A stretch of 7,529 nucleotides of DNA from Desulfurococcales archaeon (GCA_027012045.1 JALUZI010000146.1:1-7529); one strand, 5' to 3'; positions 1 to 6,118 are shown, numbered from the stretch's first letter. Numbers and translations: made by a program. The notes: generated by a model from the letters alone, not told the origin.

Positions 1-345
1 GTTGACTCCACGTTTTACCAGCTCTTCTACTGGAACATCGTCTCCCATGTCTGCGAGAGACACGATTAATGGGATATGGAGGACCCAGGAACCCATTGAA
101 GTATTGGTCCGTAACCCGTATCTCCCAAGGAGCTTGACAGTGAACCTATACACTTTTCCCAGAATACAGTCTCCACCTATGATTTTACTAGCGTATTTGG
201 GTATCATAGAGCAAAAGACTAGGTTGTTCACTACGAAATTATATACAGACTTATCCGCATGCATGTAAACCCTAGTGACGCCCCCCGGTTTCGGGTGGAC
301 CAGCGGCTCCAAGAATAACCCAGAACAAATGAACGGGTTAAACAA
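1..345 (-). CDS. CitG/MdcB-like triphosphoribosyl-dephospho-CoA synthase family protein, partial (C-terminus beyond left edge)
   Basis: The minus strand is open from about 345 to the left edge with no stop, giving 115 codons. The translation contains LEPLVHPKPGGVTR (about residues 12-25) followed by a helical stretch and RTNTSMGSWVLHIPLI, which match the PKPG and GxNTxxG...PL signatures of the CitG family (COG1767). In bacteria CitG makes the triphosphoribosyl-dephospho-CoA precursor of the citrate lyase prosthetic group from dephospho-CoA and ATP. Archaea often carry a homologue without an obvious citrate lyase, so the substrate here is unknown. The proposed start is TTG at 343-345, preceded by a GGGGG stretch 8 nt upstream. 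It would overlap the 3' end of the methylthiotransferase gene by 8 bp, which implies co-transcription. The first in-frame ATG (262-264) lies after the conserved PKPG motif and is too late. The plus-strand open frame opposite this gene is a shadow. Family call fairly firm, start uncertain, activity not established. Confidence 0.75.
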   Translation of the reverse strand, partial: MFNPFICSGLFLEPLVHPKPGGVTRVYMHADKSVYNFVVNNLVFCSMIPKYASKIIGGDCILGKVYRFTVKLLGRYGLRTNTSMGSWVLHIPLIVSLADMGDDVPVEELVKRGVN

Positions 346-1624
346 TAGGATGCCCCCTGAGATCAAAGAATGTGTAATCTGTTATTTTAATGGGGACAGT
401 CTTTCCAAGCAACCCCCTGTACTTTAAGGGTATAATTACAGGTGTATAGTTGCCAGTTCTCGCTATTAGAGACTTCCTCTTAAATCCTTCGTCCAGCACT
501 ATCCCGGTAACAGTTTTACCGGCATAACTAGCGTTTTTCCTTAACCCTATTTCCTCAGCTACTGTGGATAGTATTGTGCTTCTCCTCTTTTTCTCGGGGT
601 CAGGTACCTGAGGTAGCTTGCCAGACAGCGTCCTTGGCCTATACGTGTATCTGGCTATATGGATCTTATCAAACTCTAATTCCTCCACCAGGCGAATAGT
701 ATCCATGAAATCCTCCCAGGACTCTCCGGGATGCCCTACGATGATGTCTGTTGCAATGTATGCATCGGGTATTTTCGACCTGATATCTTTGATTAGCCTA
801 ACATACTCCTCGACACTATATTCCCTATTCATTATTCTGAGCACTTTATCGCTACCGGACTGAACTGGTAGGTGGAAGAACCTGTATATCCTAGGATCCT
901 TGTATAATTCTATGATATCGTCGAACATGTCTATGAAGTGCTGGGGCGATATCATCCCTATCCTGATTTTATACTCGCCTTCCACTTTATCTAGTATAGA
1001 AGTGATGAGATCCGGTAGTGCCTTCCTCCCATAAATATCATATCCATAAACACCCATGTCCTGTGCTGTTAACCTGATTTCCCTTGCTCCCTTGCTTAGT
1101 AAAGAACGAATGGTTTCAACAATACTCTTAATAGGATAACTAGACACCTTTCTCCTAGCTATCTTTGTTATGCAGAAACTGCAGTTTGACAAGCACCCCT
1201 CACTCACGGCTATCGTTGCAATAGTCCGGCTATTAGTGATTGATGGTAGGTACTCCCTCCTCTTATCACCGTTTAGCAGGATCATTCTACCGGGGGATTC
1301 CAAGACGCTGGTGATCAAGTGTATATTCTGGGGGGAAACCAAGCTTGCGGTTGGAACAGCCTTAGCTACGAGGTAAGGCCTGGCCTTGGCGAGGCATCCA
1401 GCGACTATTATCTTCTTGTCACTATGGAGCTTGTATAGGTTTCTGAGCCTTTTTTCAATCCTTCTCTCAGTGTCGAGTCTAACGGCGCAAGTGTTGACAA
1501 TTATAGCGTCCGCCTCATCCTCGTTCTCGACTATTTCATGGCCCCTGCTACTTATGAGTCCTTCCATTACCAGGCTATCATGTATGTTGAGTGCACACCC
1601 GTAAGTCTCAATATATACCTTCAT
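338..1624 (-). CDS. tRNA t6A37 methylthiotransferase, archaeal e-MtaB/CDKAL1 type (radical SAM)
   Basis: A 428-residue protein with the three-domain layout of methylthiotransferases. The N-terminal UPF0004 domain carries the three cysteines of the auxiliary 4Fe-4S cluster (C10 in ETYGC, C46 in NTC, C77 in AGC). The radical SAM core has the CxxxCxxC motif in SEGCLSNCSFC (C144, C148, C151), and HLPVQSGSDKVLRIMNREY is a family signature near residues 250-275. A C-terminal TRAM-like RNA-binding domain spans about residues 365-428. The family inserts a methylthio group at C2 of t6A at tRNA position 37, next to the anticodon of ANN-decoding tRNAs, which supports decoding accuracy. The start is ATG at 1622-1624 with GGTG 4 nt upstream. 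It is divergent from aIF2-beta and its 3' end overlaps the CitG-like gene. The archaeal/eukaryotic subtype is assigned from its archaeal context and overall sequence. Bacterial MiaB-type activity on i6A is unlikely in archaea. Confidence 0.93.
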   Translation of the reverse strand: MKVYIETYGCALNIHDSLVMEGLISSRGHEIVENEDEADAIIVNTCAVRLDTERRIEKRLRNLYKLHSDKKIIVAGCLAKARPYLVAKAVPTASLVSPQNIHLITSVLESPGRMILLNGDKRREYLPSITNSRTIATIAVSEGCLSNCSFCITKIARRKVSSYPIKSIVETIRSLLSKGAREIRLTAQDMGVYGYDIYGRKALPDLITSILDKVEGEYKIRIGMISPQHFIDMFDDIIELYKDPRIYRFFHLPVQSGSDKVLRIMNREYSVEEYVRLIKDIRSKIPDAYIATDIIVGHPGESWEDFMDTIRLVEELEFDKIHIARYTYRPRTLSGKLPQVPDPEKKRRSTILSTVAEEIGLRKNASYAGKTVTGIVLDEGFKRKSLIARTGNYTPVIIPLKYRGLLGKTVPIKITDYTFFDLRGHPIV

Positions 1625-1701
1625 GCCACACCGTATTCATCCAGGATACACCTAGGAGTTATTAAGCCTCGGCTATTAACACGTTCTACTAGGTGATCTG
1701 G
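1625..1701. promoter_or_regulatory. Divergent promoter region, shared near-symmetrical TATA element
   Basis: This short region separates the methylthiotransferase from aIF2-beta. The element gTTATTAAG at 1658-1666 reads CTTAATAAC on the minus strand, so it resembles an archaeal TATA box in both directions. Assuming the usual 25-27 bp from TATA centre to transcript start, the rightward start falls near 1688-1690, just before the AGGTGATC ribosome site of aIF2-beta. The leftward start falls near 1636, about 12 nt before the methylthiotransferase ATG. A second AT-rich site at 1673-1679 (CTATTAA) could serve the leftward transcript instead. Promoter positions are inferred from sequence only. Confidence 0.5.
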
Positions 1702-2130
1702 TTGGGAGACGAGCTAGTAGAGAATTATGATGCGCTACTTAATAGGCTCTACTCCAAGGTCCCTGCAAAGAAGCATGGGCATGAGAGATTCGAGATGCCT
1801 AAGGTTGAAGTTATACATATGGGTAGCCAGACGATAATCAGGAACTTCAGGGAAATATCTGATAAGCTTAGGAGGAACCCGGAAATTCTATCCAGGTACT
1901 TCCTGAAAGAACTAGCAACCGCCGGTAACTATGACCCTGAAAGCGGTATCCTTAAGGTTAACATTAGGGTTTCCAGTAAAAGCCTGAACCTCCTACTGGA
2001 GAAGTTTGTAAAGTCATATGTGATATGCCCTACCTGCGGAAGACCTGACACGGTCCTTATCAAGAAGGGTAAGACCTGGATACTCGTCTGCGAGGCCTGC
2101 GGTGCAGAGCAGCCTGTCAAGCCTATATGA
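1702..2130 (+). CDS. Translation initiation factor aIF2 subunit beta
   Basis: Beta subunit of the heterotrimeric factor aIF2, which delivers initiator Met-tRNA to the small ribosomal subunit. From the TTG start it has 142 residues, the normal archaeal length. The N-terminal helix (NYDALLNRLYSKVP, about residues 8-21) is the region that binds the gamma subunit in the family. RFEMPKVEVIHMGSQTIIRNF opens the central alpha-beta domain. The C-terminal zinc ribbon has cysteines at about 109, 112, 130 and 133 (CPTC...CEAC). I chose TTG at 1702-1704 because AGGTGATC at 1691-1698, complementary to the 3' end of archaeal 16S rRNA, lies just upstream with 5 nt between GGTGA and the start. A GTG at 1693 is in frame and adds three residues, but it lies inside that ribosome site. 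It is the first gene of the rightward translation cluster; its stop overlaps the next ATG (ATGA). Confidence 0.95.
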   Translation: MGDELVENYDALLNRLYSKVPAKKHGHERFEMPKVEVIHMGSQTIIRNFREISDKLRRNPEILSRYFLKELATAGNYDPESGILKVNIRVSSKSLNLLLEKFVKSYVICPTCGRPDTVLIKKGKTWILVCEACGAEQPVKPI

Positions 2131-2477
2131 ATCGATCATATGAGGGTAGAACCGGTTTGGACGAGAACCGAGAACTTTTTCACTACAAGATACATAGGAT
2201 GGCGGGTCACCCGCCCATGCTAGCTGTCGCTGATTACGGCCTGATAGGGAGGTCTTTCACCGAGAACGATATTACGCTAAAGATCAACAAGGAACTCTAC
2301 GAGGACCTAGTTGGGGATCGGAACCACATAGCGAGCCTGATTCTCGCCTACGACATAGTTGTTTTGGCTGGAGAGAACAGTGTTTCATTAGCTAAAGAGC
2401 TCGGATTAGTCACTGAGGACTCTGTGCTGAGAGTAGAAGGGGTGCCTCATGTCCAAATATACAAGTTCAAGTACTGA
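2127..2477 (+). CDS. DUF424 family protein (conserved archaeal, COG2412), function unknown
   Basis: A 116-residue protein that matches DUF424 by its recognisable order of motifs: YKIHRMAGHPPMLAVAD near residues 20-36, LIGRSF, then LVGENSV-like LAGENSVSLAKELGLV and VLRVEGVPHVQIYKF at the C-terminus. No catalytic motif, membrane segment or cysteine cluster is visible; it is a small soluble alpha-beta protein. The ATG at 2127 overlaps the aIF2-beta stop, suggesting translational coupling, but no good ribosome site precedes it. A TTG at 2157 with GAGGGT 9 nt upstream is a possible later start that would remove ten poorly conserved residues. The gene also overlaps the NMD3 start by 29 bp, so the three genes are almost certainly co-transcribed. 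Position between an initiation factor and a ribosome-export/biogenesis factor suggests a ribosome-linked role, which is inference from context. Family assignment is from memory of the motif pattern. Confidence 0.85.
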   Translation: MNRSYEGRTGLDENRELFHYKIHRMAGHPPMLAVADYGLIGRSFTENDITLKINKELYEDLVGDRNHIASLILAYDIVVLAGENSVSLAKELGLVTEDSVLRVEGVPHVQIYKFKY

Positions 2478-3570
2478 TAGTGGAATTATATGCCCAGTAT
2501 GCGGTAGAAAGAAGTCGGATGATCTTCCATTCATAGGCAACCTATGCAGGGATTGTTTTCTAGAAAAATACGGGTTAGCCCACGTCCCGGACTTCATACA
2601 TATAACGATATGTAACTCCTGCGGAGCATACAGAATAGGAAAGCAATGGATATACTCCAACCCCACCAGCTTGGAGGAAGCAGTGTACGAAGCAGTCTAC
2701 ACGGCTCTACTCTCCAAGATAAAGCCAGTAACTGGAATCCGGTTTGTCTCTATAAAAGACCTGAAATCTAGTGCCCCCATAAACACCTATGGAGAATACG
2801 AGTTCAAAGTTCTAATCGAAGGAGAGAGCATGGAGGGAGTGGTTGCACAGAAGGAATACATTGTAAAAGTGAGAGTGTCGGCAGGCTTATGTCCGAAGTG
2901 TATTAGGAGAAAGGTAGGTTACCACGAGGCCCTTGTCCAGATAAGGGGTATAGGCGGGAAACTATCTGAGCGGGATAGGGATATAGTCCTCGACTACCTA
3001 GACACCTTCCCATTGAAACTTAAAGAGCAGATTGTAGACATAATCGACAAACGCGAGGGCCTAGATCTACTGGTGACCGATGCCACCTCCGCGAGGATAA
3101 TCGCGTCAAAAATATCCGGAAAGTTCCTGGGTAAGAAAATAGAAACATACAGTCTCTCCGGAAGAAGGAACGACGGCAGGAGACTCGGCCACCTAACAAT
3201 ATCTCTCCGCATCGCATCAGTCAAGAACGGAGATATACTCAATGTTGACGGGGAGCCTAGCTATGTGGCCGATATCACGGGTACTAGGATACGGCTAGTC
3301 AACCTGGAAACCGGAAAGGAGTCAAGTTTGAACGCGGATCAGTTCTGGTCCCATAGGATAACCGAGTATACTCCAACCGATAAGACGAGAAGGGTCATGC
3401 TGGCCTCTAAAGATAGGTCAAACGTTATTTTCCTAGATGTTGAGAGCGGTTATGCTAATACAATAGAGTATCCACCCGAGAGGGTAGTCAACCTGACCAA
3501 TAGGGAGCTAAGGGAGGGAGACGAGTATATTGTATATTTAACTGGAAAGGCAATTTACATTATATCCTAG
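2449..3570 (+). CDS. NMD3-family ribosome biogenesis protein
   Basis: A 373-residue homologue of eukaryotic NMD3 (COG1499), which binds the large ribosomal subunit late in maturation and serves as a nuclear export adaptor in eukaryotes. Archaea have no nucleus, so here a role in subunit assembly or subunit joining is inferred. The N-terminal domain shows zinc-ligand pairs: CPVC (C15, C18) with CRDC (C33, C36), and CNSC (C55, C58) with CPKC (C148, C151), the usual paired ribbon layout. C-terminal beta-rich segments (about 255-373, including GDILNVDGEPSYVADITGTR and the VYLTGKAIYIIS end) fit the SH3/OB-like domains of the family. The start is ATG 2449 with GGGGTG at 2439-2444, 4 nt upstream, inside the DUF424 coding end. 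aIF1A follows after 25 bp, in the same operon. Confidence 0.92.
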   Translation: MSKYTSSSTDSGIICPVCGRKKSDDLPFIGNLCRDCFLEKYGLAHVPDFIHITICNSCGAYRIGKQWIYSNPTSLEEAVYEAVYTALLSKIKPVTGIRFVSIKDLKSSAPINTYGEYEFKVLIEGESMEGVVAQKEYIVKVRVSAGLCPKCIRRKVGYHEALVQIRGIGGKLSERDRDIVLDYLDTFPLKLKEQIVDIIDKREGLDLLVTDATSARIIASKISGKFLGKKIETYSLSGRRNDGRRLGHLTISLRIASVKNGDILNVDGEPSYVADITGTRIRLVNLETGKESSLNADQFWSHRITEYTPTDKTRRVMLASKDRSNVIFLDVESGYANTIEYPPERVVNLTNRELREGDEYIVYLTGKAIYIIS

Positions 3571-3595
3571 TATTGCGTAAAGAGGTGGAAGTACT

Positions 3596-3922
3596 ATGGC
3601 CAAAGGAAAAGGAAGGCAGAGAGGTAAGAGAGGCGAGACTCCATACCCAGACGACGAGACACTTATCTGTATAGCACAGAAAATACTTGGAGGAAGCTTC
3701 ATCGAAGTTTTATGCACCAACGGCAAAACCCTAAAAGCAAGGATACCGGGCAAGATGAGGAGAAGGGTTTGGATAAGGGAGAAAGACGTCCTCCTCGTAG
3801 CCCCCTGGTCCGAAGACAGCGATAAAGGCGATATCGTCTACAAATACTGGAGGGATGAGATCAAAAAACTCATAAACGAGGGATACCTGAGCGAGGAGTT
3901 CCTCGAAGAGGTGGGCTTCTAA
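3596..3922 (+). CDS. Translation initiation factor aIF1A
   Basis: A 108-residue single OB-fold protein of the IF1/eIF1A family. Lys/Arg/Gly-rich N-terminal tail (AKGKGRQRGKRGE) precedes the OB core: LICIAQKILGGSFIEVLCTNGKTLKARIPGK, then the RRRVWIREKDVLLVAPW strand that is characteristic of aIF1A, and a helical DIVYKYWRDEIKKL tail. It binds the A site of the small subunit and assists start-site selection together with aIF1 and aIF2. The start is ATG 3596 with GAGGTGG at 3582-3588, 7 nt upstream. The gene sits 25 bp after NMD3 and just before the Rio1 frame, so it belongs to the same transcription unit. Length and end are normal for the family. Confidence 0.96.
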   Translation: MAKGKGRQRGKRGETPYPDDETLICIAQKILGGSFIEVLCTNGKTLKARIPGKMRRRVWIREKDVLLVAPWSEDSDKGDIVYKYWRDEIKKLINEGYLSEEFLEEVGF

Positions 3923-3923
3923 T

Positions 3924-3938
3924 AGGTAGATCAAGGTG
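3924..3938 (+). promoter_or_regulatory. Ribosome-binding site and out-of-frame GTG before Rio1
   Basis: AGGTAGATC at 3924-3932 resembles the AGGTGATC site used by aIF2-beta with one extra base, and a GTG follows at 3936-3938. That GTG opens a 10-codon frame (reading MAEERERAAA) ending at TAA 3966-3968. The Rio1 frame is one base later. The arrangement looks like a genuine Rio1 start that is out of frame by one base, or a short leader peptide. Only the sequence itself supports this. Confidence 0.4.
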
Positions 3939-3939
3939 G

Positions 3940-4701
3940 CTGAGGAGAGAGAAAGAGCGGCGGCTTAAAGATAGCGATCTACTTGAAACAGTCGAGGAAG
4001 TCTTTGACATATTTACCGAGCAACACCTCTTCTATCTCTACCGCAAAAGGATACTCGACAAACTATACGGGGTCGTCAGTAGTGGTAAAGAAGCACGGGT
4101 TTACTGGGGTAAAACCCCCGAGGGGGAAGACGTAGCTGTAAAGATATATTTAACAGCTACAGCGGAATTCAGGAAAGGAATAATCAAATACATCATTGGA
4201 GACCCTAGGTTCGAAAGAATTCCAAAAGGCGATTTCAGGAAGCTTATCTATGAGTGGACCCGGAAGGAGTTCCGTAACCTTAAACGGCTCTATAACGCCG
4301 GTGTAAACGTGCCCCGGCCCTACGGGTTCAAGGGAAACGTTATTGTCATGGATTTTATAGGAGAGAACGGGCGGCGTGCACCTCTCCTAAAGGAGATCAC
4401 TATGTACTTAAAGGAGAACCTGGATCTGGCCCGGGAATTATATAGGCAAACTTTAGATAATCTGGAATTGATTGTATGTAAAGCAGGGCTCGTGCACGCC
4501 GATCTATCCGAGTTTAACATAATGTATTATTCGGGGCAAGTCTATATTATTGATGTAAGCCAAGCAGTGACGCTCGACCATCCGCTTGCTAGGGAATTCC
4601 TCGAGAGAGATATAATGAATATAAACGATTTTTTCACAGGAATCCTGGGTCCCGAGCTATTAGATAACGAGTTTATTAGCCGTATCTCCTCATGTATCTA
4701 G
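3940..4701 (+). CDS. RIO1-type atypical serine/threonine protein kinase; start codon anomalous
   Basis: The frame is open from 3859 and encodes a full archaeal Rio1. Counting from CTG 3940 (253 residues): conserved lead helix LKDSDLLETVEEVFD (9-23), nucleotide loop VVSSGKEARVYWG (45-57), ATP-contacting lysine in VAVKIY (K68), catalytic loop LVHADLSEFN (D188, N193) and the metal-binding aspartate in VYIIDVSQAV (D205). STGKEA-like loop and VSQ(S/A)V mark RIO1 rather than RIO2. In eukaryotes Rio1 drives late 40S maturation; Rio1 and Dim2 act on the same particle, and both are encoded here. No ATG, GTG or TTG occurs in frame before GTG 4309, which would delete the ATP-binding half. CTG 3940 is the nearest near-cognate codon. 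A GTG at 3936, with AGGTAGATC upstream, is in another frame and hits TAA at 3966. See findings. Function sure, 5' end unsure. Confidence 0.88.
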   Translation: MRREKERRLKDSDLLETVEEVFDIFTEQHLFYLYRKRILDKLYGVVSSGKEARVYWGKTPEGEDVAVKIYLTATAEFRKGIIKYIIGDPRFERIPKGDFRKLIYEWTRKEFRNLKRLYNAGVNVPRPYGFKGNVIVMDFIGENGRRAPLLKEITMYLKENLDLARELYRQTLDNLELIVCKAGLVHADLSEFNIMYYSGQVYIIDVSQAVTLDHPLAREFLERDIMNINDFFTGILGPELLDNEFISRISSCI

Positions 4702-4762
4702 TCGACTATTAGGGAATACTCATAAGTCCCGGAGTGCTGTTTAGAGATTAACTAGGTGAACA

Positions 4763-5368
4763 GTGTTGCAAGGAGATATGCGTGTCGCCAATAGGATGCA
4801 TGTCAAAGTACCTCTTGAAAGGTTACCGGTTATAATCGGTAAAGAAGGTACAACGAAGAATGAAATAATGAGTAAAACAGGTACACTACTTACAATCGAC
4901 TCCGAGAACTCTATGGTTATTATAGAGCCAGAGGCTCCCGGTGTTCCTCCTATAAACGTTATGAAAGCCGCTGATATAGTCAAGGCTATCGGGCTGGGCT
5001 TTACACCGGAAGAGGCTTTCTCCCTCCTCGACGAGGATAATGTTCTGGTCGTTATTGACTTGAAAAACCTTCTAGGAGATAACCAGAATACCCTCAAGAG
5101 GATCAAGGGCAGAATTATAGGGGAGAAAGGCAGGGCAAGACGTACCCTTGAGGAGATGACTGGGACAAAGATCGTTGTAGGGAAGTATCACGTTGCTATA
5201 ATAGGCTCGTATGAACGTGCAATGGCGGCCAAGAAAGCAATTGAAATGCTGGCAGAGGGAAGGCAGCATGGGACGGTTTACAGGCACCTTGACACGGTTA
5301 TGAGAGGCATAAAGAGGAGGGAGGCAATAGGGTTATGGGAGGAACGAGGTTCCCATAGACCGTTCTAA
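4763..5368 (+). CDS. Two-KH-domain RNA-binding protein, archaeal Dim2/Pno1 homologue
   Basis: A 201-residue protein with two KH domains. KH1 covers about residues 11-55 (VPLERLPVIIGKEGTTKNEI, GxxG loop as GKEG), and KH2 about residues 109-175 (LKRIKGRIIGEKGRARRTLE, GxxG as GEKG, then TGTKIVVGKYHVAIIGS). The C-terminal HGTVYRHLDTVMRGIKRR tail is typical of the archaeal Dim2/Pno1 group. In eukaryotes Pno1/Dim2 binds the 3' end of 18S pre-rRNA in the 40S precursor; archaeal Dim2 has been linked to aIF2 and to the 16S 3' end. Start is ambiguous: GTG 4763 or TTG 4766 both follow AGGTGA at 4754-4759 (3 or 6 nt away), and ATG 4778 is a weaker third choice. It lies 61 bp after Rio1, in the same direction, and its last 4 bp overlap the convergent downstream gene. 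Confidence 0.9.
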   Translation: MLQGDMRVANRMHVKVPLERLPVIIGKEGTTKNEIMSKTGTLLTIDSENSMVIIEPEAPGVPPINVMKAADIVKAIGLGFTPEEAFSLLDEDNVLVVIDLKNLLGDNQNTLKRIKGRIIGEKGRARRTLEEMTGTKIVVGKYHVAIIGSYERAMAAKKAIEMLAEGRQHGTVYRHLDTVMRGIKRREAIGLWEERGSHRPF

Positions 5369-5961
5369 CCTTCATTTCCATTGTTATTTACAGTTACTAT
5401 GTCCCGCATCACATTCTCGAGAGTCTCAAAGGTAGGAAGCTCCTCGAGCACTCTGGCCCTAGTCTTTAGTATAACAGCTTTCTCGTCCTTATCGAATACA
5501 GGCTCTATGCCCTCCGGAAGGCTGCTCCTAAGCTTCCATCCCTCACCATCCCTCAGGTAATGTATAGCGTAAAGAGAGACCCCCTCGCAACTAAGATCGA
5601 CGGTCACCTCGTCTATAAGTCCCTCGCTCCCTTCGGTCTTAGATAGCACCAGTATTATACTAGAGTCGATGTGGTCGAACATGAGATCATCTATTACAAC
5701 CTGCCTGTCAATATGTAAAATGTCGAGTATCATAGACACTACTTCATCCCACAGGATTACGCCGTAGTCTAATAGCTCTGAGACAGCGGTCTCATACTCC
5801 ACGTTGTTCTCCGAAGCATAGCTATCTATTTCTTCCAGGTAATTAGTAACACCCCGGAATAACTCAGCCGCAAGCTCCTCCAGTGTAATTCCTTTCTTTG
5901 AAGCTAAACCTTGGAGAACGGAAAGGGTTTCTTTGCTGACTGGAATCTTTATGTGTTCCAT
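5365..5961 (-). CDS. Hypothetical protein with ribbon-helix-helix-like N-terminus
   Basis: I do not recognise the full-length family. From ATG 5961 it is 198 residues and strongly acidic. Residues about 3-40 (HIKIPVSKETLSVLQGLASK, then KGITLEELAAELFRG) have the strand-helix-helix pattern of MetJ/Arc/CopG-type DNA-binding domains. A helical middle (about 45-90) and a beta-rich C-terminal part follow (IILVLSK, EVTVDLSCEGVSLYAIHYL, AVILKTRARVL), which might bind a ligand or partner. There is no membrane segment. I chose ATG 5961 because the ribbon-helix-helix pattern begins there, GAGGG lies 10 nt upstream, and a TATA-like AGAAATATACT (minus strand, 5981-5991) sits about 25 bp upstream. An in-frame ATG at 6018 adds 19 residues, has no ribosome site, but also has an AT-rich element 25 bp upstream. 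It is convergent with the KH gene (stops overlap by 4 bp). A regulatory role is inference. Confidence 0.7.
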   Translation of the reverse strand: MEHIKIPVSKETLSVLQGLASKKGITLEELAAELFRGVTNYLEEIDSYASENNVEYETAVSELLDYGVILWDEVVSMILDILHIDRQVVIDDLMFDHIDSSIILVLSKTEGSEGLIDEVTVDLSCEGVSLYAIHYLRDGEGWKLRSSLPEGIEPVFDKDEKAVILKTRARVLEELPTFETLENVMRDIVTVNNNGNEG

Positions 5962-5980
5962 GTTTTCATGTCCCTCAAAT

Positions 5981-5991
5981 AGTATATTTCT
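5981..5991 (-). promoter_or_regulatory. Candidate TATA box for the ribbon-helix-helix-like gene
   Basis: Minus strand reads AGAAATATACT. Its centre lies about 25 bp before ATG 5961, which would give a transcript starting at or next to that codon, as is common for leaderless archaeal mRNAs. This supports the shorter start. Position-only prediction. Confidence 0.35.
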
Positions 5992-6027
5992 AATGAAGGT
6001 ATCTAAAATAATAGGCATTCGCCATGT

Positions 6028-6055
6028 CCGGGGTAAACTAAAATAATTTCCCCGG
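6028..6055. repeat. 28-bp imperfect inverted repeat in divergent intergenic region
   Basis: Arms CCGGGG (6028-6033) and CCCCGG (6050-6055) are exact inverted copies. The match extends inward through AAA/TTT if one T is bulged in the left arm. The spacer is entirely A/T apart from one C and contains TATA-like sequence (TAAACTAAAATAATTT). It lies upstream of the putative ribbon-helix-helix gene on the left and the 6119 gene on the right. It could be an operator, or simply a GC-clamped promoter; see findings. Confidence 0.5.
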
Positions 6056-6118
6056 CAAAATAGTAGAGAGGCGTGATGAGGCAGCCTGCGACGATAGGAC
6101 CCTAGTGAGGGGGATGAA

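Noticed and set aside
2..268. Plus-strand open frame of 88 codons at the left edge
   Set aside because: It lies exactly opposite the CitG-like frame and its translation is low-complexity Ser/Thr-rich with no family pattern.
3731..3934. Minus-strand open frame opposite aIF1A
   Set aside because: It is a shadow of a well-supported gene, and no ribosome site or family signature is visible.
4309..4701. Rio1 as a 130-residue protein from GTG 4309
   Set aside because: This would remove the nucleotide loop and the ATP-contacting lysine, which are intact and in frame upstream.
4702..4762. Separate promoter for the KH gene (CTCATAAG at 4719-4726)
   Set aside because: The element is weak and the gap is short enough for read-through from Rio1; not listed as a feature.
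6073..6118. Possible C/D box guide RNA: GTGATGA at 6073-6079 fits a C box
   Set aside because: No CTGA D or D' box follows at the right distance and no C' box is seen; the match alone is likely chance.
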